The translations under genes and the position numbers were made by a program. From Phycisphaerales bacterium (lineage in GTDB: Bacteria > Planctomycetota > Phycisphaerae > Sedimentisphaerales > Anaerobacaceae), in the NCBI GenBank assembly GCA_003141275.1, contig PLLM01000018.1, positions 1,589 through 39,483 on the forward strand: a stretch of 37,895 nt of DNA, written 5' to 3'. The notes under the pieces were generated by a model. That model ran no database searches and was not told where the DNA came from. It was given only the letters and a program-made list of their open reading frames with translations. This document shows positions 6,514-14,260 of the stretch, piece after piece (the first letter of the stretch is position 1; each line of letters starts with the position of its first letter).

Positions 6514-7133
6514 CAACCACCGCAAGAGATACCTGTTCTTCACGCAAATAAACTTATGTTACTTATTTGCCATGACACATTTCTGATATGCAACCTTCGC
6601 CGCAGCGTTTCTACGACGGCCGGCAGCCCTGATTTTGCTTACGACCTTTCTTAAGCTCTTGTCTCTCTACTACATACTGTCCCATTTTCCGCTGACGGCA
6701 AACAAGATTCCATTAGAGCAAGATTCTTGACTATATCGCATCTCCTTATGGAAAAAGGAGTTATATATAATAGCTGAACAACTACTGCTTTAATCGTCAC
6801 GCAGAGGGGGTACGTTTTGAGTGGTTCGACTTACTCACCACAAGTTGAGTTGCCTTATAAAGAAACTCAAAAAAATCTGGAAATTTGAGAATTTTACGCT
6901 TGCGTGGCGTGGCCGGGCTGCAATAATGGCGGCTATGGTCAAACGAGGAGCCATGCAGATAACTACAATGGCGGCAACGACGGAGCAAGAGCGGTGCGGC
7001 TGCAATCTATCAGGGCGTTCAGGGGTAACTTTCTTGTCCAGTATCGAAGCATCGCTGAGCAAATGAACGAGCTAAAAGGTGCGATCAATGTTTACATATT
7101 GACAAAGAATAGAAAACATGAAGGAGGTTTCGT
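6514..7133. other. Long intergenic region with possible gene remnant
   Basis: No complete gene is evident. A hairpin CTCCTT/AAGGAG (6742-6747, 6755-6760) precedes TATATAATAG, whose TATAAT at 6766-6771 could be a -10 box, but no -35 lies at 17 bases. The 3' third holds the open frame described at 6904-7137. GGCCGGCAGCCC at about 6631 is the only other notable word. Confidence 0.5.
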
Positions 7134-7137
7134 ATGA
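6889..7137 (+). pseudogene. Possible gene remnant overlapping the next start codon
   Basis: An open frame from about 6889 to the TGA at 7135-7137 encodes a Gly/Asn-rich then helical stretch (GCNNGGYG, NYNGGNDGARAV, then SIAEQMNELKGAI). It has no ATG near its beginning. Its stop overlaps the ATG of the following gene as ATGA, and the strong GAAGGAGG of that gene lies inside it. This arrangement is typical of translationally coupled genes, so it may be the end of a truncated upstream gene. I do not recognise the family. Confidence 0.3.
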
Positions 7138-9194
7138 CATGGGCGTTATGGCTACCGATCATAATCATAATCATAATCATGATACTAAAGGCTCTGGGGC
7201 TTATTCCATCATCGCCTACCGTGGATCCCGGTGGTGACCGAACGGTTCTGCCAGTGGTGACCAGTTTCGTCATCAACAGTGATGCAGATTTTACCAACAA
7301 ACTGAATGTGACGCTGGATAATACCTGCACGGGTGCCCCAACCAACTACATGGCCAGCGAGGATGAAACGTTCACCGGGGTGGGTTGGCAACACCCCTAC
7401 GACACGGCACTCAGCTTCACACTCTCTGCAGGCGATGGCATCAAGACAGTTTACTTCAAAGTCAGGAACGCTGCGGGGGAGTCGGTTGTCACGAGCAGCG
7501 ATACGATCCGATTAGATACGACCCCACCTGCTATTTATTCTGTGACGTTCGACCCACCTGGCCCCTTCAAACTCGGGGATACAGTGACCGTCACGATCAA
7601 TGGTGAATCTGGTTGCAAAGCGACGATCAACATAACCGGCGTAACGGTCGCAGACGCTTCCGGTCACAACATTGCCTGGCCAGTCCCAGCTTTGCCTGTG
7701 TCGCCCCAAGGTAATTACGCGACACAACTACTCACCATAACGGCTGGGAATCCCGGTTTTTATACTGTTAGCGGTCAACTCACTGATCAATCCGGGAATA
7801 GTTCCCCGTTAGAAGATTCGAATAAGCTTCAAATTATTCCCAGCATTTCAACCGGCCCCTCGGTTGTTAGCTCACCTCCCGACAACACATACACCTGTGG
7901 AATCTGGCCATCAATTGCCATCGATAAATTGGGCCGCATACACATAGCGTTCCTTACTTGCCAAGATGACACATCGCATGCAGGTGTCTACCGTCTAATG
8001 TATGCCCTATGGAACAACGGGTCATGGGAGGTGGAAGATATTGGCTATGAGATTTACCCGCAGCCTCCGCAGATCGCATTGGATTCAAACGACCAGCCGC
8101 ACATCACCTTTGCGCAAAAGAGCCAACAAATGCTCACCCATGTTTACTACGACCCCCAAATAAACAATTGGTCCCAACCTGACCTCATAGGGCAATGCCC
8201 CTCCCTAGACATCGGCTATCCCAGTCCGTATAATTCCCTTCCTTTGAATTCTGGTAACAGGGTGCCCGCTGGCTGTCACGCCATGGCTATTGACAGTGAC
8301 AATAGGATACATGTTTGTTTCAAGGGATTGAATTCATCCAAAAGCGAAGTGCTAATGTATTGTCGGAAAGACCCCGCGGCCGTCGGGGCCGTTTGGACTG
8401 ACCTCAAGCAGGTTGCTGAATTAGGAAAACCATGGGGGGTATGCTTGGTATTCGATCCATCAGATACAACCAACCGCCCTTATGTCTGCTACATCTCGGG
8501 GAATAGCTTGAATCTAGCGACTGTCAATCCTAATACATGGCCAAACAATATTCAGTTTCCGGCGTCTTGTCAAGCCGCAGTATCTAATGCCGTATATAAT
8601 AACGCGATCAACAATCCTCGTGTAAGTGCTGTTATCGACCCATCTGGCATTTTACACTGCATCGTTCGTCCCAGTGCCAACAATGGTCTCACACACTATA
8701 AGTGCTACGTTGGCACCGGCAATTCGGCTGGTACTGGCACTCCGACACTGACTTGGAACTCACCTGAGAACATCCCCCCCGCCTTCGGCGTGGCCCCTAC
8801 CACTAGTAACCCTATTTGGGGTTGTGACACGTTCAGCGTTGTCTGGCGTAAAAACAATAACGTTCCCGAACTGGTATTGGCCAGGTGTCCACATTTTGTG
8901 ACGTTGAACGCTGGATACTCTGGCTTATCTTACGGGTGTCTTGGTATCCAGCGATACCCGTTGCAGCTTAACTCAGTTACCACTGCGAACCAGTGGACGG
9001 CTCTAATAATGGAAGACCCCCCGGACCCGGATTTCGTCGAAAATTTCATGAGTGATTTTGATATCGGCCACTATCCGAGCATGGTAGTTGACCCAAGAAA
9101 CAGCAAGGTCATGGTGGCTTATCTCGCGATCAAAGAATGGATCAACAACAACACACAAGCGACAAGGCAATTGAAGCTCTGGGTGGAACCCTAG
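7134..9194 (+). CDS. Membrane-anchored extracellular protein with Ig-like and propeller-like repeats
   Basis: The N-terminus is MTWALWLP followed by a run of seven Ile and further hydrophobic residues. This makes a signal anchor, and the rest lies outside the cytoplasm. Residues about 40-125 and 130-240 look like beta-sandwich domains, with an APTNYMASEDETFTG stretch and TTPPAIYSVTFDPPGPF typical of adhesin-like Ig modules. From about 250 the sequence has repeating blocks such as WPSIAIDKLGRIHIAFL, PQIALDSNDQPHITFA and CHAMAIDSDNRIHVCFK, the pattern of a BNR/propeller protein with one Asp-rich turn per blade. No enzyme motif is seen. The ribosome site GAAGGAGG is strong. Related proteins are surface or substrate-binding; function here is unknown. 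Confidence 0.75.
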   Translation: MTWALWLPIIIIIIIMILKALGLIPSSPTVDPGGDRTVLPVVTSFVINSDADFTNKLNVTLDNTCTGAPTNYMASEDETFTGVGWQHPYDTALSFTLSAGDGIKTVYFKVRNAAGESVVTSSDTIRLDTTPPAIYSVTFDPPGPFKLGDTVTVTINGESGCKATINITGVTVADASGHNIAWPVPALPVSPQGNYATQLLTITAGNPGFYTVSGQLTDQSGNSSPLEDSNKLQIIPSISTGPSVVSSPPDNTYTCGIWPSIAIDKLGRIHIAFLTCQDDTSHAGVYRLMYALWNNGSWEVEDIGYEIYPQPPQIALDSNDQPHITFAQKSQQMLTHVYYDPQINNWSQPDLIGQCPSLDIGYPSPYNSLPLNSGNRVPAGCHAMAIDSDNRIHVCFKGLNSSKSEVLMYCRKDPAAVGAVWTDLKQVAELGKPWGVCLVFDPSDTTNRPYVCYISGNSLNLATVNPNTWPNNIQFPASCQAAVSNAVYNNAINNPRVSAVIDPSGILHCIVRPSANNGLTHYKCYVGTGNSAGTGTPTLTWNSPENIPPAFGVAPTTSNPIWGCDTFSVVWRKNNNVPELVLARCPHFVTLNAGYSGLSYGCLGIQRYPLQLNSVTTANQWTALIMEDPPDPDFVENFMSDFDIGHYPSMVVDPRNSKVMVAYLAIKEWINNNTQATRQLKLWVEP
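7158..7182 (+). repeat. Hexanucleotide repeat coding for the Ile tract
   Basis: Four copies of an AATCAT-type hexamer encode the Ile-rich membrane anchor. Changes in copy number would alter the anchor length by two residues without a frameshift. Confidence 0.6.
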
Positions 9195-9563
9195 ATGTGT
9201 CGTGTAACCTCAGAGAACGTGTGTGGCTGGCGTAGTATGATCTTGTTATTCATCATTTGAAACTCGGCGACGGCCAGATGTTGGGATTACCCCTGACAAC
9301 GGAAAAGGACGACTGCGCGAATGTCGGTAGTCTGTTCGGGTAGCTGGTACAACGAAGCGGATAGCTTAGCGAGCCGTCCTTTTCATACATTTCTGTAATC
9401 TGTTCGATCCGTGGCGAAAGAGGCGAGTCGAAAGTCCGGAATAAGAGAGTCTGGAGTCCAAAGTCCAAGAGTCCGTAATCGACGGGGTCAACAACGTGAA
9501 GCAATCTTCAGAATGTCGTCTCTTTTCTGTTTTAGTATTGCTCGATGCCCATAGTCAACACCA
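9195..9563. other. Intergenic region between convergent genes
   Basis: No gene is supported. An inverted repeat GAAAAGGACG/CGTCCTTTTC (9302-9311, 9375-9384) encloses 63 bases and could terminate either neighbour. It is followed by AGTC words repeated at 7-base spacing (9426-9473). Confidence 0.55.
9426..9473. repeat. Degenerate 7-bp array with AGTC core
   Basis: AGTC occurs at 9426, 9433, 9448, 9455, 9462 and 9470, so most steps are 7 bases (one is 15 and one is 8). Bases between the cores vary. Confidence 0.55.
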
Positions 9564-10490
9564 TTATGTCTGGGCTTCTTTGATTTCGATATTAGCAGTT
9601 GGTGTTTGTATCGGTTCCGGCACAGCGGTTTGCGAATTTGCCGGCGCTATCTCGACAATCTTTATGGGGGGCGGAGATATTTCGACAGTGGTTATTGGCG
9701 CCCGCATCTGGTTGTGGATTAGTTGGGCGACTTTTTTGTAGTCCTCCGAGCCGTGGCAGGAGGGGTCGTATTCGAAAATTGTTTGGCCATAGCTCGGCGC
9801 CTCGGCCAACGTGATATTTCTGCGGACATAAACGGGCAGGATTTGCGCTTCCGACCAGGCGCAATTTGTGTTGCGCGCGGTAGTGAGAAATTTTTCGATG
9901 TCGGCCTTGACCTCATTGGGCAGCGACGCACGGGCTTCGAACATACAAAGCAGGACCCATTTGACCCTCAAAGCGGGATTGATTCGTTTATTGACAAGCG
10001 TAACGGTCTGAAGCAATTTGCCAAGTCCCTGTAGTGCGAGGAAATGCGGCTGAAGCGGTATCATTATCTCATCGACAGCCGCCAGGGCGTTCAGAGCCAA
10101 CAGGCCAAGCGACGGCGCACAGTCGATAATTATGTAATCGAATTTGTCATCGAGGCCCGCGAGCGCTTCGCCGAGGATGGTTTCCCTGCCTACAACACTG
10201 ACGAGTTCGGATTCGGCGCCGACGAGGTCGATATTTGCGGGGAGAAGCCAGAGGTTCGGCCTGACGAGCATAATTTCCGCTTCGACGCCGGCTGATTGAG
10301 TTAGGACGCGATATGAGCCGGTCTGAATTTCGTCGGGATTGACGCCGAGATGTGTGGTGAGGTGTGCCTGCGGGTCGAGGTCGATGACTAAGGTGCGATG
10401 CCCCATATTGGCCAAAGCAGCGGCGGTGTTGACCACGGTGGTGGTTTTGCCGACGCCTCCTTTTTGATTTAATACCGCAATCTTTCTCAT
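9564..10490 (-). CDS. ParA/Soj-family ATPase
   Basis: This is a deviant Walker-A ATPase of the chromosome/plasmid partition family: KGGVGKTT at residues 10-17, DLDPQAH near 38-44 and DYIIIDCAPSLG near 116-127. The body to about residue 255 matches Soj proteins. The last 50 residues form a Pro/Ile/Glu-rich tail that is probably disordered. Such ATPases bind DNA when ATP-loaded and position chromosomes, chemoreceptors or other cargo. No parB is adjacent. The start codon overlaps the nusB stop (ATGA), so it is translationally coupled to nusB in the run ribH-nusB-parA. Confidence 0.92.
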   Translation of the reverse strand: MRKIAVLNQKGGVGKTTTVVNTAAALANMGHRTLVIDLDPQAHLTTHLGVNPDEIQTGSYRVLTQSAGVEAEIMLVRPNLWLLPANIDLVGAESELVSVVGRETILGEALAGLDDKFDYIIIDCAPSLGLLALNALAAVDEIMIPLQPHFLALQGLGKLLQTVTLVNKRINPALRVKWVLLCMFEARASLPNEVKADIEKFLTTARNTNCAWSEAQILPVYVRRNITLAEAPSYGQTIFEYDPSCHGSEDYKKVAQLIHNQMRAPITTVEISPPPIKIVEIAPANSQTAVPEPIQTPTANIEIKEAQT

Positions 10491-10915
10491 TTCGGGGCCT
10501 CCTGTTTTACTTCCTGCATTTTTCTCAGGACGCCGTCGAGTACGCCGTTGACGAAGGATGGCGATTTGTCCGTGCCGAATATTTTCGCAAGCTCGATTGC
10601 CTCGTTAATAGTTACCTTGGGCGGTATGCCGGGGCAAAACTTCAAGTGGTAAACCGACAGCCGGAGGATGCTTTTATCGACCTGTGAAAGACGGGACAGT
10701 TTCCATTTAATCGCTGCGGCGGTTATCAACTCATCGCAGGCGGGGAGGTTGGCCCAGGTGCCTCTTGTCCAGTCGGAGGCGAGTGTGCGAACAGGCAACT
10801 CAGGGGCATTCTCCCTGAAAAAGTTATCCAAATCAGGAAGCAATGACGATCCCTGCACGTCGAGTTGAAACAAGGCCTGCATTGCGAGCTGACGGGCTTT
10901 TGTCCTCGGGTCCAC
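10487..10915 (-). CDS. nusB: Transcription antitermination protein NusB
   Basis: This is an all-helical RNA-binding protein that joins NusE/S10 on boxA to prevent early termination in rRNA operons. The N-terminus RTKARQLAMQALFQLDVQG is a clear NusB signature. The C-terminal half has VDKSILRLSVYHLKF and TINEAIELAKIFGTDKSPSFVNGVLDGVLRK, typical of the family. Length 142 is normal. It lies 56 bases after ribH on the same strand, the ribH-nusB order common in bacteria, and overlaps parA by four bases. Confidence 0.95.
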   Translation of the reverse strand: MDPRTKARQLAMQALFQLDVQGSSLLPDLDNFFRENAPELPVRTLASDWTRGTWANLPACDELITAAAIKWKLSRLSQVDKSILRLSVYHLKFCPGIPPKVTINEAIELAKIFGTDKSPSFVNGVLDGVLRKMQEVKQEAPK

Positions 10916-10971
10916 TTATCGACCTCAGTAAGGTTATTGTTAAAACTATTCTTTAATTGTCAACGGTCGGA

Positions 10972-11433
10972 TTAAAGCTGTTCCATAACGCTGGCCATTT
11001 CCATAGCCGTCATAGCGGCATCTGCGCCGGCGTTACCTTTCTTTGCTCCCGCTCTGTCCACTGCTTCTTCGAGTGTTTCGCAGGTCAGCACTCCGAATAC
11101 AGCCGGTGTTTTTGAATCGTAGTTAATCTGGCCGATGCCTCTAATCACCTGCTGGCATACTGCCTCGTAATGCTGCGTCTGTCCCTGTATCACGGCGCCG
11201 AGGCAAATCACCGCGGTGAATTTGCCGGCCATCGCCAGTTTCTTCGCGGGGACGACAATCTCGCAGGCGCCAGGCACCCACACGACGGTTATCTGGTCTT
11301 CTTTTGCCCCATGACGCTTGAGGCAATCTATCGCGCCTGATAACAGTCGAGCTGTGATAAACTCATTAAACCTGCTGACGATAATGGCGTAACTTCCCTT
11401 GCCCGCCGTGAGCTGACCTTTAATCTCTTTCAT
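10972..11433 (-). CDS. ribH: 6,7-dimethyl-8-ribityllumazine synthase
   Basis: The enzyme makes the lumazine precursor of riboflavin from a ribitylamino-uracil and dihydroxybutanone phosphate. Recognisable segments are SRFNEFITARLLSGAIDCLKR (20-40), VPGACEIV (53-60), CLGAVIQGQTQHYEAV (78-93) with the catalytic His at 88, and RAGAKKGNAGADAAMTAMEMA near the end. Length 153 is normal. No FMN riboswitch was seen upstream, and no other riboflavin gene is in the window, so regulation is probably through the nusB operon promoter. Confidence 0.96.
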   Translation of the reverse strand: MKEIKGQLTAGKGSYAIIVSRFNEFITARLLSGAIDCLKRHGAKEDQITVVWVPGACEIVVPAKKLAMAGKFTAVICLGAVIQGQTQHYEAVCQQVIRGIGQINYDSKTPAVFGVLTCETLEEAVDRAGAKKGNAGADAAMTAMEMASVMEQL

Positions 11434-11449
11434 ACTGTTGATTCTCCAA

Positions 11450-11507
11450 ACTCGATACTCGTTTCTCGATACCTGATACTCGATACTCGAACTATCGTGT
11501 ATCGAAT
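11450..11507. repeat. Mirrored 7-bp array (ACTCGAT units)
   Basis: Six direct heptamers (ACTCGAT, ACTCGTT, TCTCGAT, ACCTGAT, ACTCGAT, ACTCGAA) run from 11450 to 11491. After two bases come ATCGTGT and ATCGAAT (11494-11507), close to ATCGAGT, the reverse complement of the unit. The array begins 17 bases upstream of the ribH start codon. Confidence 0.8.
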
Positions 11508-11650
11508 CACCACGCGTATTATAAGACCATCATCGGCTTCTTTCCATAAAAACAACGGTGTTGGCTTAATCATACCGGCAGGCAAAGCCGGCTAAATTTA
11601 GCTAACCTGTTCAATTATAAGGCGTTATGGGCGATATTGCCAGCAAAATT

Positions 11651-11673
11651 TTGGCCTTTTAGGTAAAGGCCAA
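11651..11673. promoter_or_regulatory. Strong palindrome in divergent promoter region
   Basis: TTGGCCTTT and AAAGGCCAA form a perfect 9-bp inverted repeat around TAGGT. It has no T-run suited to termination on the plus strand, so an operator or leader hairpin is more likely than a terminator. Confidence 0.4.
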
Positions 11674-11789
11674 TGTGAGAAAAAACGCGTTAACTCGGTC
11701 TGTTTGACTGGCGATAAGTTCAGTGGGCAACGTGTATTGGCCCGTGGTTCGCGAACTGATACCTTTTTATTGCGAGGTAAGGTGGCTCT

Positions 11790-13169
11790 ATGATTTTTGA
11801 TGAGCAGCCGTACAGCTCATACGACAGCAGTGAGGAAAAAGCGCAAAGGGCGTTCGAGCTTTATGAGGACGGCAAGATAACGCAGGCCATCTCGGAACTG
11901 AACGAGGCCCTTGAGGTAAATCCCGCAAACTGTTCGCTGCATTTCAACAAGGCGCTTTCGCTTGATTCGCTGAGCAAATTTGAGGACGCGATAGCGGAGT
12001 ACGAGGCGGCCTTGGCGCTTAACCCGTGCGACCTCGAGATACTCAATTCGCTGGCGGTCGATTACACGCGTATAGGTCAGTATGACCTCGCCATCCAGAC
12101 CTTCGAGCATATTGAGGAATTGGACGCTAATTTCGAGCCGGGCTACTGCAACAGGATAATTGCCTATACGGAGATGGGATTGCACGAGCAGGCGGAGCAG
12201 ATGTTTTACCTGGCGCAGCAGATAAGTCCTGATTGTGCGCTTTGCTATTACAATATAGGCAACAGCTTGTTTGCGCGTGGGCAATACAAAAAAGCGATTC
12301 ACTGCTGGATGAAGACCGCCGAGCTGGAGCCGTCACATCCACAGATTAACTATCACATCGCGCAGGCGCTGTGGGCTGAAAACGAAACCGAACGCAGCAG
12401 GCAGCATTTTCTTAAAGAGCTGCGAATAAATCCCGGCGACGTTGACGCAATCATCGATTTCGGTTTTTTCCTCCTGGAAAGAGGCGAGATAGAGTCGGCG
12501 AAGGAGAAATTCCATCGCGCCCTTGAACTGAGGCCCGGTACGGCTATGGCATTGTTTTACCTGGGCGAAATCGCGTTGGATAGCGGGGACAAGGCCAGCG
12601 CGATGAAGTTTTACGCTCAGGCGATGGAAAGAGATGCGATGCTCGCAGGCCCGCGGTACCGGTTGGGGCAGTATGCGCTGGAGCGGGGCGAGTTTGAGAA
12701 GGCCAAGATCATGCTGGCTTCTGAGATAAAACTGGCGGGCGATAACGCGGACTCGCTTGTGTCGATGGCGTCGATGTTTTTGATTATGGCCGAGGAGGCA
12801 GACGGCGAAGGGAGAGATGATATCCTCGATTATGCTGCGAATTGTCTGCTGCATGCTCTCGATATCGATTCCGATGATGCCGATGCGCATTATTATCTTG
12901 GTTTGGCCAACGTGATTAAGGGCCGGCTCGAAGACGCCGTCGAGTTTTTCACCTGCGCCCTGGAGATAAATTCGCAACACGTTTTGGCGATTCGTGATTT
13001 GGCTGTTGTTTATCTTGAGATGAATCGGCTTGCTGACGCTGCCGAAACCCTCGAAAGAGGCACGCTCATTGTCGGCGACCACTCGAAGTTCAAGGACATT
13101 CGCAGCAAGGTCCGCCGGTCTCAAATCACACAGCAGTTAGCCGACTTGTTCGGCCACAAAAAGCATTGA
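11790..13169 (+). CDS. TPR-repeat protein
   Basis: The 459 residues are made almost wholly of tetratricopeptide repeats, about eleven, each with the W/L-G-Y-A-P pattern (for example HFNKALSLDSLSKFEDAIAEYEAALALNP). TPR arrays are superhelical scaffolds for protein contacts. There is no signal peptide or membrane segment, so it is predicted to be cytoplasmic. The acidic N-terminus DEQPYSSYDSSEE precedes the first repeat. It starts with a clear ribosome site and is followed by a pirin gene 98 bases downstream. The client protein is unknown. Confidence 0.85.
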   Translation: MIFDEQPYSSYDSSEEKAQRAFELYEDGKITQAISELNEALEVNPANCSLHFNKALSLDSLSKFEDAIAEYEAALALNPCDLEILNSLAVDYTRIGQYDLAIQTFEHIEELDANFEPGYCNRIIAYTEMGLHEQAEQMFYLAQQISPDCALCYYNIGNSLFARGQYKKAIHCWMKTAELEPSHPQINYHIAQALWAENETERSRQHFLKELRINPGDVDAIIDFGFFLLERGEIESAKEKFHRALELRPGTAMALFYLGEIALDSGDKASAMKFYAQAMERDAMLAGPRYRLGQYALERGEFEKAKIMLASEIKLAGDNADSLVSMASMFLIMAEEADGEGRDDILDYAANCLLHALDIDSDDADAHYYLGLANVIKGRLEDAVEFFTCALEINSQHVLAIRDLAVVYLEMNRLADAAETLERGTLIVGDHSKFKDIRSKVRRSQITQQLADLFGHKKH

Positions 13170-13267
13170 TTTCCTTGTCATAAGCAATTCCATGCCGCGA
13201 ATGATGAACATTTGCCGGAGCGGACTCGTATCCTTTCTGAATAAGTAAAATTCGGAAGGGAAATGCT

Positions 13268-14182
13268 ATGGCAAAAACCAGAAAAATTCGCAAGGTTTTC
13301 AGGAGCAAGCCAACCATAGAAGGAGCAGGCGTTCATCTCAAAAGGGCGTTCGGATTCAGCGAGGTTGGGATGTTCGACCCGTTTTTGTTGCTTGATGATT
13401 TTCGCTCGGATGTTCCGGAGCATTACCTCAGGGGTTTTCCCTGGCACCCGCACCGCGGCATAGAAACAATCACATACGTCCTGAAGGGCGATGTCGAGCA
13501 CGGCGACAGCATGGGTAATAAGGGTGTTATATCCTCAGGCGATATACAATGGATGACGGCTGGCAGCGGGATTATACATCAGGAAATGCCCAAAGGCGAC
13601 CCAGCAGGCGTTATGTATGGCTTCCAGCTCTGGGCAAACCTTCCAAAGTCGCACAAAATGATGGACCCGCGATATCGCGATATCAAAAGTAAACAGGTGC
13701 CGGAGGTAAAGCTGGATGACGGCACAAAGATAAGGGTTATCTGCGGCAAAGTTCGCGACGTACAGGGGCCTGTCCGGGATATAGTAACCGACCCGGAGTA
13801 TATCGATGTTACTGTTCCTGCCGGCTGCGAATTCGTTCATCCCACCAAAAAAGGTCACACGGTTCTCGCTTATGTTATCGATGGGAAAGGATACTTTTGC
13901 AAAGAGAAGAAACCGTTTTCTTACGAGGCCGAAGGTGCCAATTATTTCGATATCCAGAGAGAGCCGTTCATCGGCAACGAAACACTTGTCCTGTTTGAAG
14001 ATGGCGAACAAATAATGGCGTCAACGGAAGACCAGCCAGTCAGATTTCTGCTTGTCTCAGGCAAACCGCTCGGCGAGCCGATTGCCTGGTATGGCCCAAT
14101 AGTAATGAACACTCAGGAAGAGCTGCGTGTCGCCTTTGAAGAGTTCAATAACGGCACATTTATAAAACACAAAGGACGTTAG
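13268..14182 (+). CDS. Pirin-family protein
   Basis: This is a bicupin metal-binding protein. Metal ligands are visible: His60 and His62 in PWHPHRGIET, and His104 and Glu106 in SGIIHQEMP. The second cupin domain spans about residues 170-280 (PAGCEFVHP, YVIDGKGYF). Bacterial pirins include quercetin dioxygenases and redox-sensing regulators, and sequence alone does not separate these. Length 304 is at the long end of the family. The GGAAGGGAA ribosome site is good. It may be in the same transcript as the TPR gene upstream and faces the membrane-TPR gene downstream. Confidence 0.93.
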   Translation: MAKTRKIRKVFRSKPTIEGAGVHLKRAFGFSEVGMFDPFLLLDDFRSDVPEHYLRGFPWHPHRGIETITYVLKGDVEHGDSMGNKGVISSGDIQWMTAGSGIIHQEMPKGDPAGVMYGFQLWANLPKSHKMMDPRYRDIKSKQVPEVKLDDGTKIRVICGKVRDVQGPVRDIVTDPEYIDVTVPAGCEFVHPTKKGHTVLAYVIDGKGYFCKEKKPFSYEAEGANYFDIQREPFIGNETLVLFEDGEQIMASTEDQPVRFLLVSGKPLGEPIAWYGPIVMNTQEELRVAFEEFNNGTFIKHKGR

Positions 14183-14260
14183 TCGTTACAGGCGGGGTTA
14201 AAGCCGTTACTGGATTTGGTTGATTTTCATTTCGCCATTCAAATGGCCTAACGCAAAGTG

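Larger units (their letters stand above)
11434..11789. other. Divergent spacer between ribH and a TPR gene
   Basis: No gene is present. The spacer carries the mirrored heptamer array (11450-11507), a short CCGGC/GCCGG hairpin (about 11575-11591) and a strong palindrome (11651-11673). The plus-strand gene starts after AAGGTGGCTCT, the same ribosome-site sequence used by the ferredoxin gene at 2085. Confidence 0.6.

Noticed and set aside
12333-13124. 263-codon minus-strand frame opposite the TPR gene
   Set aside because: It is a shadow of the TPR repeats and has no recognisable protein features.
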